NCBI GenBank assembly: GCA_047623945.1
Contig: JBLHOT010000074.1
Location: 1-18,683 of the forward strand
Direction of reading: 5' to 3'
From: Arcticibacterium sp047623945
GTDB taxonomy: Bacteria; Bacteroidota; Bacteroidia; Cytophagales; Spirosomataceae
DNA length: 18,683 bases
How positions within the stretch are numbered: position 1 is the first letter of the stretch; every line of letters starts with the position of its first letter. Made by a program: the position numbers and the translations under genes. The notes under the pieces were generated by a model. That model made no database searches. It was not told where the DNA came from and was given only the letters and a program-made list of their open reading frames with translations. Positions 8,162 through 17,027 of this stretch are shown piece after piece.

Positions 8162-9751
8162 ATGAGTTTCGAATCTGAATATAAAAGAAGACGCACTTTT
8201 GCCATCATTGCCCACCCTGATGCTGGTAAAACCACATTGACAGAGAAACTCCTTCTTTTTGGTGGGGCCATTCAAACTGCTGGTGCCGTAAAGTCTAATA
8301 AGATTAAAAAAAGTACAACTTCCGATTTCATGGAAATTGAGAAGCAGCGTGGTATTTCCGTGGCAACTTCTGTGATGACTTTTGAATACAATAATTTAAA
8401 AATAAACATTTTAGATACTCCCGGTCACAAGGACTTTGCTGAGGATACATACAGAACTCTTACTGCTGTAGATAGTGTCATCTTGGTCATTGATTGTGTA
8501 AAAGGTGTGGAAGAGCAAACCGAGAAGTTAATGGAGGTTTGCCGCATGAGAAACACTCCTGTAATTGTGTTTGTTAATAAAATGGATCGTGAGGGGCAAG
8601 ACCCTTTTGATCTTTTAGATGAATTGGAAGGGAAACTAGGCATAGGAGTAAGACCTATTACCTGGCCCATTAATGGTGGAAGAGACTTCAAAGGGGTATA
8701 CCATCTACTAGACAAAAAAATGAACTTCTTCGCGGTTAATAAGACCAAACTAGAAGAGGATATATTTGAATACGAACTGGATGCTCCTGAGCTTGAGAGC
8801 AAGATTGGTCTCCAAGACACCCTGCAACTCCAGGAAGACGTCGAAACTATTGAAGCTATTTATGATGAATTTGACAGAGAAAGTTATCTCAAGGGAGATT
8901 TAGCTCCTGTCTTTTTTGGTAGTGCTGTGAGCAATTTCGGTGTTATGGAGCTTTTGAATACTTTTTGCAATGTGAGCCCATTGCCAATTTCTAGAGAAAC
9001 GGATGTTAGAGTTGTGGAACCCACAGAAGATAAATTCACCGGCTTCGTTTTTAAGATACATGCCAATATTGACCCAAGACATAGAGACCGAATCGCATTC
9101 TTGAGGGTTTGTAGTGGGACTTTTGAACGTAGTAAATTTTACGAACATGTAAGGCTTGACAAAAAAATAAGGTTTTCTAATCCCTACATGTTTATGGCCG
9201 ATAGCAAAAATGTGGTCGAGGAAGCTTTCCCTGGTGATGTGGTGGGACTGTACGATACCGGAAATTTCAAGATTGGAGATACGCTTACCGAAGGAGAAGA
9301 TTTACAATTCACGGGAATTCCGAGTTTCTCTCCTGAGTTATTTAGAGAGGTGATAAATGCTGACCCTATGAAGTCTAAGCAGCTTGCTAAGGGTGTACAG
9401 CAACTTTCTGAAGAAGGCGTGGCTCAGCTATTTACAATGCAGCCGGGTAACAGAAAAATAATAGGAACTGTGGGTGAGCTTCAGTTTGAAGTTATAGAAC
9501 ATAGGCTACTCCATGAGTACGGTGCTAAATGCCGTTTTGAAGCAAAGCCCTATTCTAAAGCTTGCTGGTTAACTTCGGCAGACCCAGAAAAGTTGGAAGA
9601 GTTTATTCGCCTAAAGAATAACTTCATAGCATATGACAAAGACAAAAACCCTGTCTTTTTAGCCGAGACGGATTGGATTTTGAGAATGAATAAAGAAAAC
9701 AATCCAGACATTGTTTTCCATACCACATCAGAGTTTAAGGTTAAAGCCTAA
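8162..9751 (+). CDS. prfC: Peptide chain release factor 3
   Basis: A 529-residue translational GTPase of normal RF3 length. RF3 binds the ribosome after peptide release and ejects RF1 or RF2. Seen: P-loop AHPDAGKTT (17-25), the switch region ending EKQRGIS, DTPGH (85-89), NKMD (139-142), and RF3-typical sequence such as FMEIEKQRGISV, KMDREGQDPFDLLDE and the C-terminal domain with LQFEVIEHRLLHEYGAKC. It acts in the cytoplasm on the ribosome. It is monocistronic: the receptor gene is divergent upstream, and the downstream gene converges with a 19-base gap. The start ATG at 8162 gives the conserved N-terminus MSFESEYKRRRTFAIIAHPD. Nothing unusual seen. Confidence 0.97.
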   Translation: MSFESEYKRRRTFAIIAHPDAGKTTLTEKLLLFGGAIQTAGAVKSNKIKKSTTSDFMEIEKQRGISVATSVMTFEYNNLKINILDTPGHKDFAEDTYRTLTAVDSVILVIDCVKGVEEQTEKLMEVCRMRNTPVIVFVNKMDREGQDPFDLLDELEGKLGIGVRPITWPINGGRDFKGVYHLLDKKMNFFAVNKTKLEEDIFEYELDAPELESKIGLQDTLQLQEDVETIEAIYDEFDRESYLKGDLAPVFFGSAVSNFGVMELLNTFCNVSPLPISRETDVRVVEPTEDKFTGFVFKIHANIDPRHRDRIAFLRVCSGTFERSKFYEHVRLDKKIRFSNPYMFMADSKNVVEEAFPGDVVGLYDTGNFKIGDTLTEGEDLQFTGIPSFSPELFREVINADPMKSKQLAKGVQQLSEEGVAQLFTMQPGNRKIIGTVGELQFEVIEHRLLHEYGAKCRFEAKPYSKACWLTSADPEKLEEFIRLKNNFIAYDKDKNPVFLAETDWILRMNKENNPDIVFHTTSEFKVKA

Positions 9752-9770
9752 TTGGGGGTAATCTAACGTG

Positions 9771-10196
9771 TTACTCGTAATCCACTTCATCAGAATCCAC
9801 AGGAAATGGGATATAAACGAAGCTGGCAAATTTACCGTCAATCACAAATAAGCAACAATATTCTTCGGCATCTTTAAAGTTTTCCTTAAAAAGATCTTCG
9901 GATTCTTTGCCCACGATATCACGTTCTAGAAATTCTTCTAAAAAAGAAGCCTTGTACTCATATCTAGTACCAAAGTCTTCCTTAAAGAAAAGTGTATTGC
10001 CCATTGCCACCTCATTTACAGTGGCTACAAAAACGGGAAACTTGCTGAATTTCCTACTCACAATTTGATATGAAGCCTCCTTCAGGTTATCGCAAACTTT
10101 TAAAAAGTCTTCGGTGATAACCCCCATCTGCTTCTTATCTATCTCAGGAGAATTAGCATCGTCTAGTATCGTGTTTTCGTTTGAATGATTAATCAT
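9771..10196 (-). CDS. Acidic protein of unknown function, 141 residues
   Basis: I do not recognise this family. It has no signal peptide or membrane segment. It is rich in Asp and Glu, with an acidic, probably disordered N-terminus (about 1-25) and an acidic C-terminus ending DSDEVDYE. The middle looks folded, with alternating hydrophobic segments (FPVFVATVNEVAMGNTLFF, EYCCLFVIDGKFASFVYIPF) that suggest a small alpha/beta domain. The gene begins 24 bases after the alanine-dehydrogenase-like gene on the same strand and is probably the last member of the tsaE operon. It converges on prfC with a 19-base gap and no obvious terminator. Codon use resembles its neighbours, so it is most likely a conserved lineage gene rather than a chance frame. 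Confidence 0.8.
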   Translation of the reverse strand: MINHSNENTILDDANSPEIDKKQMGVITEDFLKVCDNLKEASYQIVSRKFSKFPVFVATVNEVAMGNTLFFKEDFGTRYEYKASFLEEFLERDIVGKESEDLFKENFKDAEEYCCLFVIDGKFASFVYIPFPVDSDEVDYE

Positions 10197-10220
10197 ATCT
10201 TTTCTCTGTTTGTATCGGAC

Positions 10221-11429
10221 TTATATCCTAGCGGCCAATAAAAGCCTTAAATCCCTATGTCTTAAGTTAAACTTTTTCGCAATGTTTTGATGCGTAATGT
10301 TTCCTTTGAAAGCATAAACCCCTTTTAAAAACCAATGGTTCGAAAGAATCATCTCATCCATCCCCCCGAGGTTCTCTATTTGAATCAAAAGTGGTGTGAA
10401 AATATTACTCAAACTACAGCTGGCAGTATGACCAACTCTGGAGGCTATGTTTGGCACCGCGTAATGAGTAACACCATGTTTAGTAAAAACAGGAGCTTGA
10501 TGTGTAGTAAGGCTGGAGGTTTCTATACAGCCTCCTTGATCTATAGCCACATCCACTATCACAGAACCGCTTTTCATACGTTCCACCATCTCTTCTGTAA
10601 CTACTAAAGGAGTCATGCCTTTTTCTGAGCGGATGGCTCCAATAACCACATCTGCATTTTCCAGAGCTTTTCCTAAGTTCTGAGAATCAATGATAGAGGT
10701 AAATATATGCTGACCTAGAGCGTATCTCAGTCGCTGCAGCCTGTAGAGGTATAAATCAAATATCTTAATGTCTGCCCCTAAACCCAGAGCAGTCCTTGCC
10801 GCAAATTCTGCCACCGTACCAGCTCCCAATATCACCACCGAGGTAGGAGGCACCCCTGCTATTCCGCCTAATAGCATCCCTTTCTCTTTTGCCAAATACT
10901 CTGAGGCCAAAAGAACTGCCGAACTGCCCGCTATTTCACTCATGGCCCGTATAACGGATAAGTTGCCAGCGGTATCTTCCATATGCTCAAAGGCAATGGC
11001 CGTAATTCTTTTATCAACTAAGGCTTGAAAATACTCTTTTGTCTGCTCATTAAATTGTAATGCCGAAATCAATGCACTTTCAGGATTCATCAGAGCGATT
11101 TCTTTGAAAGAAGGAGGATTAACTTTAATTACAATCTGACATGCATAGACCTGATCGCTAGAAAAACTTATTTCTGCTCCAGCATTGGCATATGCTTCGT
11201 CTCCAAAATTTGCTAGTAGACCAGCACCTTTCTCCACCACTACGTTTATACCATTTCGTGTCAACACTGAGACAGAATCTGGAGTTAAGGCAATTCTCTT
11301 TTCAGTTTTCGTACTTTCCAGAGGTAATCCTATAGTAAAGCCTTCCTTGCCTGTGCCTACCGCCTTTGGGGCAGGCTTTGTCTCTAGAATGGCCGTGTCA
11401 CCTACGCTAACTTCGGGTTTTTGAGCCAT
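10221..11429 (-). CDS. ald: Alanine dehydrogenase / NAD(P) transhydrogenase alpha-like protein
   Basis: 402 residues. The family reversibly deaminates L-alanine to pyruvate with NAD. Residues matching the family's functional sites are present: R45 (KRIALTP), K102 (IKVNPP), H149 (FEHMED), the nucleotide-binding loop GAGTVAEFA (about 202-210), and D297 in VDVAIDQGG. A Pro/Lys-rich extension of about 30 residues precedes the IGLPLE strand that starts shorter homologues; such extensions are usual in Bacteroidota members. Its ATG overlaps the tsaE stop (TAATG), implying translational coupling. In Bacteroidota this gene often sits beside tsaE, so its cellular role may not be ordinary alanine catabolism. 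The family assignment is firm; the exact reaction is less so. Confidence 0.87.
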   Translation of the reverse strand: MAQKPEVSVGDTAILETKPAPKAVGTGKEGFTIGLPLESTKTEKRIALTPDSVSVLTRNGINVVVEKGAGLLANFGDEAYANAGAEISFSSDQVYACQIVIKVNPPSFKEIALMNPESALISALQFNEQTKEYFQALVDKRITAIAFEHMEDTAGNLSVIRAMSEIAGSSAVLLASEYLAKEKGMLLGGIAGVPPTSVVILGAGTVAEFAARTALGLGADIKIFDLYLYRLQRLRYALGQHIFTSIIDSQNLGKALENADVVIGAIRSEKGMTPLVVTEEMVERMKSGSVIVDVAIDQGGCIETSSLTTHQAPVFTKHGVTHYAVPNIASRVGHTASCSLSNIFTPLLIQIENLGGMDEMILSNHWFLKGVYAFKGNITHQNIAKKFNLRHRDLRLLLAARI

Positions 11430-11860
11430 TAAATAATCGTTTTTAGAGTGATGTTTCTTGAGTCTGAATTATGACCACTTACTATTTCAATAAGCAAATG
11501 CGGCCTTGGAAGTAATACATCAATAACCTGTGGCCATTCTATAAAGCATTTATTCCCGCTATCTAGGTATTCTTCCATTCCAAAATCATAGGCTTCGTTT
11601 ACGTTTTTAATCCTGTAGCAGTCAAAATGATAAATGACATGCCCTCCAACATTTTCATAAACATTTACAATAGAAAATGTTGGACTTTGTATGATTTGAT
11701 CAATGCCACTTTGGCGGCATAGAGCTTTTATTAATGTGGTCTTACCTGCTCCTAAATTTCCCTCAAACTTCAGGATATCCATGTCTGTAGCTAGCAAAAG
11801 TATCTGCTTAGCCATCTCTGGTATCTCACTCAAAGTTATATCGTTAAAAACCTTTTTCAT
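11429..11860 (-). CDS. tsaE: tRNA t6A biosynthesis ATPase TsaE
   Basis: A 143-residue P-loop ATPase of normal TsaE length. With TsaB and TsaD it supports threonylcarbamoyl transfer to A37 of ANN-decoding tRNAs; those partners are not in the window. Seen: Walker A GNLGAGKTT (34-42), SPTFSIVNVY (59-68), HFDCYR (78-83), and the EWP motif (108-110) typical of the family. Cytoplasmic. It is the first gene of a minus-strand operon and overlaps the downstream dehydrogenase-like start by one base (TAATG). It is divergent from mrdA across a 163-base spacer. The start ATG at 11858-11860 gives the expected short N-terminus. Confidence 0.96.
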   Translation of the reverse strand: MKKVFNDITLSEIPEMAKQILLLATDMDILKFEGNLGAGKTTLIKALCRQSGIDQIIQSPTFSIVNVYENVGGHVIYHFDCYRIKNVNEAYDFGMEEYLDSGNKCFIEWPQVIDVLLPRPHLLIEIVSGHNSDSRNITLKTII

Positions 11861-11868
11861 TCAGGTCA

Positions 11869-11876
11869 CAAAGGTA
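11869..11876 (-). promoter_or_regulatory. -7 element of tsaE
   Basis: On the minus strand this reads TACCTTTG, an exact TAnnTTTG match, only 8 bases upstream of the tsaE ATG. If used, the transcript would be almost leaderless. No TTG at the usual -33 distance was found. Confidence 0.35.
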
Positions 11877-11961
11877 TCATAATTTTTAAAAATCATGGTA
11901 AATCTGTTTCATGACAAAAATCGAATTGCGAATAATATTTGGTATATTTATGGAGGTCATT

Positions 11962-11993
11962 TTGGATTTAACGTTCAAATTTTAAGACCTTTG
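11962..11993 (+). promoter_or_regulatory. Candidate promoter of mrdA-rodA
   Basis: TTG at 11962-11964, a 21-base spacer, then GACCTTTG (11986-11993), one mismatch from TAnnTTTG. The predicted leader before the mrdA ATG is about 25 bases. Confidence 0.4.
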
Positions 11994-12023
11994 TAACTCA
12001 CCTCCAAAAGACTTTCCGGGCAC

Positions 12024-13856
12024 ATGTACGATGGCAGAAAACATATCATTCTTTTCTTTTTCCTATCCATTGGAATTATTTACATCACACGCCTATTTTA
12101 CCTTCAGGTTTTAGACCCTACGTATAAATCAATAGAGGCCACAAAGGCCATACAACGTCACATAGAAGTTCCACTTCGAGGACAGATTTATGATAGAAAT
12201 GGCGAGCTTCTCGTACAAAACGAGGAAGTCTATAACATGTATGTAACACCCAACAAGGTTAAAAATCTGGATACGTTAAGATTTTGTAAAGTTCTTAATA
12301 TTGACCGAAATTACTTTGATAACACTTTGCAGATAGCACAGCAATATTCTAGAAATAGGGCCTCAATCTTCAAGAAACAGCTATCTAAAACTGAGTTTGC
12401 CCAAGTGGCAGATGCCATGATTAACTTCAAAGGCTTTCATTTTGAACAGTCTTTCTTTAGAACTTACCCGGGCCATACTTTGGCCAACGCCCTAGGTTAT
12501 ATTGGAGAAATCCCCAAAAATCAGTACGACAAGCAAGAAAACAAATACTACAGAAAAGGAGACTACATAGGCCTTTCAGGTATAGAAAAAGAATACGAAG
12601 ACGAATTAAGAGGTATTAGAGGGGTAAAATACACCCTGATGGACGTCAAGATGAATGCTAAAGGCTCTTATGAAAATGGTGATTACGATACCGTAGCAGT
12701 TGTTGGACAAGATTTGTATTCCTCCATAGACATTGAATTACAGCAACTTGCAGATAGTCTTTTCCAAAATAAAGTAGGTGCCATAGTTGCTATTGAACCT
12801 AGAACCGGTGAGATTTTAACTATGGGTTCCTACCCTACCTATGACCCCAATTTGCTTTCTGGAAAGGCCTTTAGTGAAAACTACATGAAACTTATCAATG
12901 ATCCCGATAAGCCTATGTTTAACAGGACTATTTCTGCTTTTTACAGACCAGGTTCTACTTTTAAACTAGTACAGTCTGTTGTTGGTCTCCAGCAAGGAGT
13001 TATTAATATCAAGACCTCATTTATTGGTGCTAGCTCACCAATGGCTTGTCACGGACACGGTCTTCACCATTTGGCCAACTTAAATAATGCTGTTCAGTAT
13101 TCCTGTAACCCTTATTTCTACAATGTTTTTAAGCGAATTTTAGCGAATTCTGAGAAAAACAGCCCATACCTAGCCGCCCGAGAGGGACTGGCGAGATGGG
13201 AAGACATGGTACGTAAATTTGGTTTAGGGTCTCATTTGGGTATTGATATACCCGGTGAAAAAAGAGGTCTACTCCCTGGAGTCTCGCTATATGATAAATA
13301 TTATGGAGAGAATAGGTGGAAGTTCTCCACTGTTGCCTCATTAGCTATTGGTGAAGGAGAATTAGGCATGGATGTGCTAAAGCTTGCCAACATAATAGCC
13401 ATTATGGCAAATAAAGGATATTGGATTACTCCTCACCTTATCCGCGGTGTAGGAGAAGATAAAAAAGGCATGAAAGCAGAACGCCTAGAAGTGCATCAAA
13501 CAGGAATAGACCCAAAACACTTCCAATCTATCTATAACGGTATGGAGGAAGTTTTAAAAGCGGGTACTGCCAGACAAGCCTATATGGCCGAAATTCCAAT
13601 ACTCGGCAAAACGGGTACGTCTGAGAACAGAAAAGGTAAAGATCATGCCATTTTTGTGGCTTTTGCTCCAAGAGAAAATCCGCAAATAGCCATTGCGGCA
13701 GTAGTAGAAAACGCTGGATTTGGTGGCTCCTCTTCTGGGCCGATCTCCTCTCTATTGATTGAAAAATATTTAACAGGAACAATAAAGCGAAGAGCTTTGG
13801 CGGAGAGAATGAAAAACTTGAGCTTTACAACAGTGGCTGCCGCAGCAGCGGAATAA
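12024..13856 (+). CDS. mrdA: Penicillin-binding protein 2 (elongation transpeptidase)
   Basis: A 610-residue class B PBP that crosslinks peptidoglycan during cell elongation. Seen: a short cytoplasmic end and one membrane helix (about 8-28), the dimerisation-domain motif LRGQIYDRNGELL (51-63), catalytic serine S311 in STFK (311-314), SCN at 360-362 as the SxN motif, and KTG at 529-531. All three active-site motifs are intact. The C-terminus ends in an Ala-rich tail. It is followed after three bases by rodA, the glycosyltransferase partner, so the two are cotranscribed. The usual mreBCD genes are not upstream; the divergent neighbour is tsaE instead. Confidence 0.96.
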   Translation: MYDGRKHIILFFFLSIGIIYITRLFYLQVLDPTYKSIEATKAIQRHIEVPLRGQIYDRNGELLVQNEEVYNMYVTPNKVKNLDTLRFCKVLNIDRNYFDNTLQIAQQYSRNRASIFKKQLSKTEFAQVADAMINFKGFHFEQSFFRTYPGHTLANALGYIGEIPKNQYDKQENKYYRKGDYIGLSGIEKEYEDELRGIRGVKYTLMDVKMNAKGSYENGDYDTVAVVGQDLYSSIDIELQQLADSLFQNKVGAIVAIEPRTGEILTMGSYPTYDPNLLSGKAFSENYMKLINDPDKPMFNRTISAFYRPGSTFKLVQSVVGLQQGVINIKTSFIGASSPMACHGHGLHHLANLNNAVQYSCNPYFYNVFKRILANSEKNSPYLAAREGLARWEDMVRKFGLGSHLGIDIPGEKRGLLPGVSLYDKYYGENRWKFSTVASLAIGEGELGMDVLKLANIIAIMANKGYWITPHLIRGVGEDKKGMKAERLEVHQTGIDPKHFQSIYNGMEEVLKAGTARQAYMAEIPILGKTGTSENRKGKDHAIFVAFAPRENPQIAIAAVVENAGFGGSSSGPISSLLIEKYLTGTIKRRALAERMKNLSFTTVAAAAAE

Positions 13857-13859
13857 CCA

Positions 13860-15134
13860 ATGGCAGGAGAAATCAATATTAAAAGAGGTATAGATTGGAT
13901 AACAGTTTTACTATACTTTTCATTAGTTATAATAGGCTATCTAAATATTTATGCGGCCGTTTACGACCCAGAAAACCCTATTTCCTTTTTCTCTTTGAGC
14001 CATAACGCTGGCCGACAATTACTTTTCTTAGGTCTTTCAATGGTCATTGTTACCTTAATATTATTCATAGACTATAAGGTATACGACTCTTTTGCCTATA
14101 TCTTTTATGGGTTTATGATTTTAGTGCTTCTTGCCACTATTTTCTTAGGTACACCTATTAAAGGTTCTAGGTCTTGGATAAAACTGGGAACATTTTCTCT
14201 TCAGCCTGCAGAATTTGCCAAAACCGTTACGGCACTAGCTCTTGCCAAACTACTGAGTACCCAAGGCTTTAACCTAAAACGTTTTAGTGACCTCTGGAAA
14301 GCTGCCTTAATTATATTACTCCCTCCCATTATTATTATACTTCAGAAAGAAACTGGAGCTGCACTTCCTTTTGCCATATTCATGGTAGTACTTTATAGAG
14401 AAGGCTTACCCGGTATTTACCCTGGGCTTTCCCTTGGTTTTGTAATCATACTCATAGTCTCTCTTTTCTATTCTAAATGGTTTATACTTGGCGGTATGAT
14501 ACTGGCAGGTGTTTTCTTCTGGTATTTAATTCTGAGAAAGAGAGATAGAGGAAAACAATTACTCTATAGATTAATTGGGCTGTATTTAGTGTTCGCAACA
14601 TTCACGATGGGTTTAGACTTTTTTCTGACAAAAGTATTACAGCCCCACCAACAGCGAAGAATTCAAGCATTGGTAAATCCAGACGCCGACCCTTTAGGAG
14701 CCGGCTGGAACGTAACTCAATCTAAAATTGCTATAGGTTCTGGTGGCCTTTTTGGCAAAGGATACCTTCAAGGCACTCAAACTAAGTTTAACTTTGTGCC
14801 TGAGCAATCTACCGACTTTATCTTTTGTACTGTAGGCGAAGAATGGGGCTTTTTGGGGAGCTTAGTTTTAATGGGCCTTTATCTTTCCTTTTTTGTCCGC
14901 CTACTTTATTTAGCAGAGCAACAACGAGATAAATTTGCCCGCATTTATGGCTACTGCGTGGCTTCCATTATGTTTTTTCACCTTTTGATAAATATTGGAA
15001 TGACTATCGGCTTGATGCCCGTTATCGGTATTCCTCTCCCTTTTATCAGTTATGGGGGCTCCTCTTTATGGTCTTTCACCATCTTACTTTTCATTTTCCT
15101 TAAACTTGATGCTCACCGAAGCTTTAAGGTGTAA
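13860..15134 (+). CDS. rodA: Rod-shape-determining SEDS glycosyltransferase RodA
   Basis: A 424-residue polytopic membrane protein of the SEDS family, which polymerises lipid II glycan strands for side-wall growth with PBP2. Seen: many hydrophobic helices along the whole length; SRSWIKLGTFSLQPAEFAK (103-121); the conserved loop NPDADPLGAGWNVTQSKIAI, in which D277 of the DPLGAGW motif matches the essential SEDS aspartate; then FVPEQSTDFIF and GEEWGFLG; and late PFISYGGSS. It is longer than proteobacterial RodA (about 370), with extra helices around 190-250. The start ATG at 13860 is three bases after the mrdA stop. It acts in the inner membrane. Confidence 0.96.
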   Translation: MAGEINIKRGIDWITVLLYFSLVIIGYLNIYAAVYDPENPISFFSLSHNAGRQLLFLGLSMVIVTLILFIDYKVYDSFAYIFYGFMILVLLATIFLGTPIKGSRSWIKLGTFSLQPAEFAKTVTALALAKLLSTQGFNLKRFSDLWKAALIILLPPIIIILQKETGAALPFAIFMVVLYREGLPGIYPGLSLGFVIILIVSLFYSKWFILGGMILAGVFFWYLILRKRDRGKQLLYRLIGLYLVFATFTMGLDFFLTKVLQPHQQRRIQALVNPDADPLGAGWNVTQSKIAIGSGGLFGKGYLQGTQTKFNFVPEQSTDFIFCTVGEEWGFLGSLVLMGLYLSFFVRLLYLAEQQRDKFARIYGYCVASIMFFHLLINIGMTIGLMPVIGIPLPFISYGGSSLWSFTILLFIFLKLDAHRSFKV

Positions 15135-15161
15135 TCTACCTTTCAGAATTAATTGAAAATT

Positions 15162-15860
15162 ATGAACTCTATCTATTTGATCCCTACAGTACTTGCTCCC
15201 GAAACCCAGCAGCAGGTTCTACCTCCAGAGGTCCTAGATAGCGTGAAAAATCTTAATGTTTTCTTTGTGGAAAACATCAAAACGGCCAGACGTTTTATCT
15301 CTTCTTTAAAACTAGGTAAGGTCATTGACGATATTACCTTTCATATCCTGACGAAGAACTCCCAATTTGAAGAAACTTTCAATATCATGGCTAGTCTTAC
15401 AGAAGATGCTGGTATCATTTCAGAAGCTGGCTGCCCAGGAGTGGCAGACCCTGGGGCTCTGGCAGTAGAAATTGCACATCAATTAAACTATACAGTAGTT
15501 CCGCTAACTGGACCTTCTTCCATATTGCTGGCACTGATGTCCTCTGGTTTCAATGGGCAAAGTTTTGCTTTCCATGGCTATCTACCCATTGACCGTAAGG
15601 AACGTGTAAAAAGACTTAAGGAACTAGAAAGGTTGAGCTTTAGCTCCAATCAGACACAACTTTTCATGGAAACACCTTTCCGAAATAATCAAATGCTAGA
15701 CTCCATTCTTCAGCACTGTAATCCTAACACTAAACTTACTGTTTCAGTAAACCTTACGGCCCCTAATGCCTTTTCAAAGACATTCAGTATTGGGAAATGG
15801 AAAACAATGAAAAATCTAGATTTCCATAAACAACCTGCAATTTTTGGTTTTGGTACCTAA
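15162..15860 (+). CDS. SAM-dependent methyltransferase, tetrapyrrole-methylase / RsmI-like
   Basis: A 232-residue protein when started at the ATG 15162 (MNSIYLIPTVLAPET). An in-frame TTG nine bases earlier is less likely. RsmI methylates the 2'-O of C1402 in 16S rRNA. Family motifs are seen: SEAGCPGVADPG (88-99, SAM-binding), VPLTGPSSILLALMSSGF (113-130), FHGYLPIDRKER, and LFMETPFRNN (168-177) in the place of the RsmI YExPHR motif. It lacks the C-terminal region of canonical RsmI (about 280 residues), and the PHR histidine is replaced, so it is probably a paralogue with its own target. It follows rodA by 27 bases and may share its transcript. It converges on aat with a 3-base gap. The target is uncertain. 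Confidence 0.85.
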   Translation: MNSIYLIPTVLAPETQQQVLPPEVLDSVKNLNVFFVENIKTARRFISSLKLGKVIDDITFHILTKNSQFEETFNIMASLTEDAGIISEAGCPGVADPGALAVEIAHQLNYTVVPLTGPSSILLALMSSGFNGQSFAFHGYLPIDRKERVKRLKELERLSFSSNQTQLFMETPFRNNQMLDSILQHCNPNTKLTVSVNLTAPNAFSKTFSIGKWKTMKNLDFHKQPAIFGFGT

Positions 15861-15863
15861 ACC

Positions 15864-16466
15864 TTACTCAAGGGCTATTTTCCCACCACCATCCACAAAG
15901 CCTGTCGACAAAGCAAGTGCATCTCCAAGCATCGCCGTATAATCTTCCTTCGGAATTTCAATGGCTCCATACCTGAGTACATTATCATTTATAAACTGTG
16001 TGTCTAGTAAGCCAAAGTTTCTGTCACGGAGGCGTTCTACCAAGAAATGAAACGCCACTTTAGAAGCATTAGAGACTTTATGGAACATAGATTCACCAAA
16101 GAAAGCCCCCCCTACAGAAACGCCATATAAGCCGCCCACCAATTCACCGGCTTCATAAGCCTCCACAGAATGTGCAAAACCCATGTCGTGAAGTTGGGTG
16201 TACATATCAATGAGTTCGTTAGAAATCCATATACCATCTCCCTTGAATCGGGGCAACGAACATTGTCTCATCACCTCCGTAAAGTTTTTATTGATTTCTA
16301 TGTCAAACTGCTCCTTATTCAGAACAGGTCGTAAAGATTTTGACGGCTTGTAAGTATCTATAGGAATAATAGCACGCGGGTCTGGGGCATACCAACCAAT
16401 TTCGCCACTCTCGTCGGCCATCGGGAAAAGTCCATTGACATATGCATAGAGTAAATCAGAAACCAT
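15864..16466 (-). CDS. aat: Leucyl/phenylalanyl-tRNA--protein transferase
   Basis: A 200-residue enzyme that transfers Leu or Phe from aminoacyl-tRNA to proteins with N-terminal Arg or Lys, marking them for ClpS/ClpAP degradation. Motifs seen: NGLFPMADE (11-19), WYAPDPRAIIP (25-35), the central GGLYGVSVGGAFFGESMF (111-128) with NASK (133-136), and LLDTQFINDNVLRYGAIEIP (153-172). Length is slightly short compared with E. coli but complete. Cytoplasmic. It is the second gene after pyrR, starting three bases past the pyrR stop, so they form an operon. The pairing with pyrR has no obvious pathway logic. Confidence 0.95.
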   Translation of the reverse strand: MVSDLLYAYVNGLFPMADESGEIGWYAPDPRAIIPIDTYKPSKSLRPVLNKEQFDIEINKNFTEVMRQCSLPRFKGDGIWISNELIDMYTQLHDMGFAHSVEAYEAGELVGGLYGVSVGGAFFGESMFHKVSNASKVAFHFLVERLRDRNFGLLDTQFINDNVLRYGAIEIPKEDYTAMLGDALALSTGFVDGGGKIALE

Positions 16467-16469
16467 GAA

Positions 16470-17009
16470 TTAGTTAATCAGCCAAATTTTATCCTCTTTA
16501 AAACCTTGATCAGACCACTCCACCAATACCCTCTGTGAGTCTGGGGTGTTCACTTTTCTTCCCGTATAGTCTGGCTGAATAGGTAAATCTCTATTATAGC
16601 TTCTATTTATGAGACAGAGCAATTCCACTTTTTGAGGCCTACCAAATGCTTGCATGGCATCAATAGCTGCTCTTACCATTCTACCAGTAGCCAATACGTC
16701 ATCAATAAGGATAACTTCTTTATTTTCTATGACGAAATTAATCTCTGTGGCGTTTGGAGTCAAAATGGAATCTCTTCTTCTGAAGTCATCTCTATAGAAA
16801 GTAGCATCTAAAGTACCATAGTTTACTTTCTTACCTAATTCATTCTCCAGAATATTTACTACCCTCTTAGCCAAGAAAACACCGCGAGGCTGCAAACCTA
16901 TAATGACAGCATTTGAAAGGTCCCCGTGATTTTCTATAATCTCCTGTGCTAATCTTTTCAGAATAACATCTAATAAAGGCTGACTCAGTATTAATCTTTT
17001 TTTACTCAT
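16470..17009 (-). CDS. pyrR: PyrR-type uracil phosphoribosyltransferase / pyrimidine regulator
   Basis: A 179-residue type I phosphoribosyltransferase when started at the ATG 17007-17009 (MSKKRLILSQ). A TTG seven codons earlier (17030) would overlap the -7 box and is rejected. The PRPP loop VILIDDVLATGRMVRAAID (99-117) matches PyrR closely; GLQPRGVFLA (39-48) and RDDFRRRD (73-80) are also PyrR-like. In Bacillus, PyrR binds pyr mRNA leaders and also makes UMP from uracil and PRPP. In Bacteroidota the regulatory role is less established. Here the predicted leader is too short to hold a PyrR attenuator, and no pyr biosynthesis genes are adjacent, so salvage is the safer role. Operon with aat. 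Confidence 0.9.
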   Translation of the reverse strand: MSKKRLILSQPLLDVILKRLAQEIIENHGDLSNAVIIGLQPRGVFLAKRVVNILENELGKKVNYGTLDATFYRDDFRRRDSILTPNATEINFVIENKEVILIDDVLATGRMVRAAIDAMQAFGRPQKVELLCLINRSYNRDLPIQPDYTGRKVNTPDSQRVLVEWSDQGFKEDKIWLIN

Positions 17010-17027
17010 TGAATCTGACGTTAAGAA

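Noticed and set aside
8425..8820. Minus-strand open frame of 131 codons inside prfC
   Set aside because: It lies wholly antisense to a confidently assigned gene, is low-complexity (Ser/Leu-rich) and has no start context or family resemblance.
11185..11424. Plus-strand open frames opposite the alanine-dehydrogenase-like gene
   Set aside because: Antisense shadow with biased Ala/Pro/Ser composition; the minus-strand gene has intact family motifs.
15153..15161. TTG start three codons before the ATG of the RsmI-like gene
   Set aside because: The ATG at 15162 gives the natural N-terminus of the fold; nothing supports the TTG.
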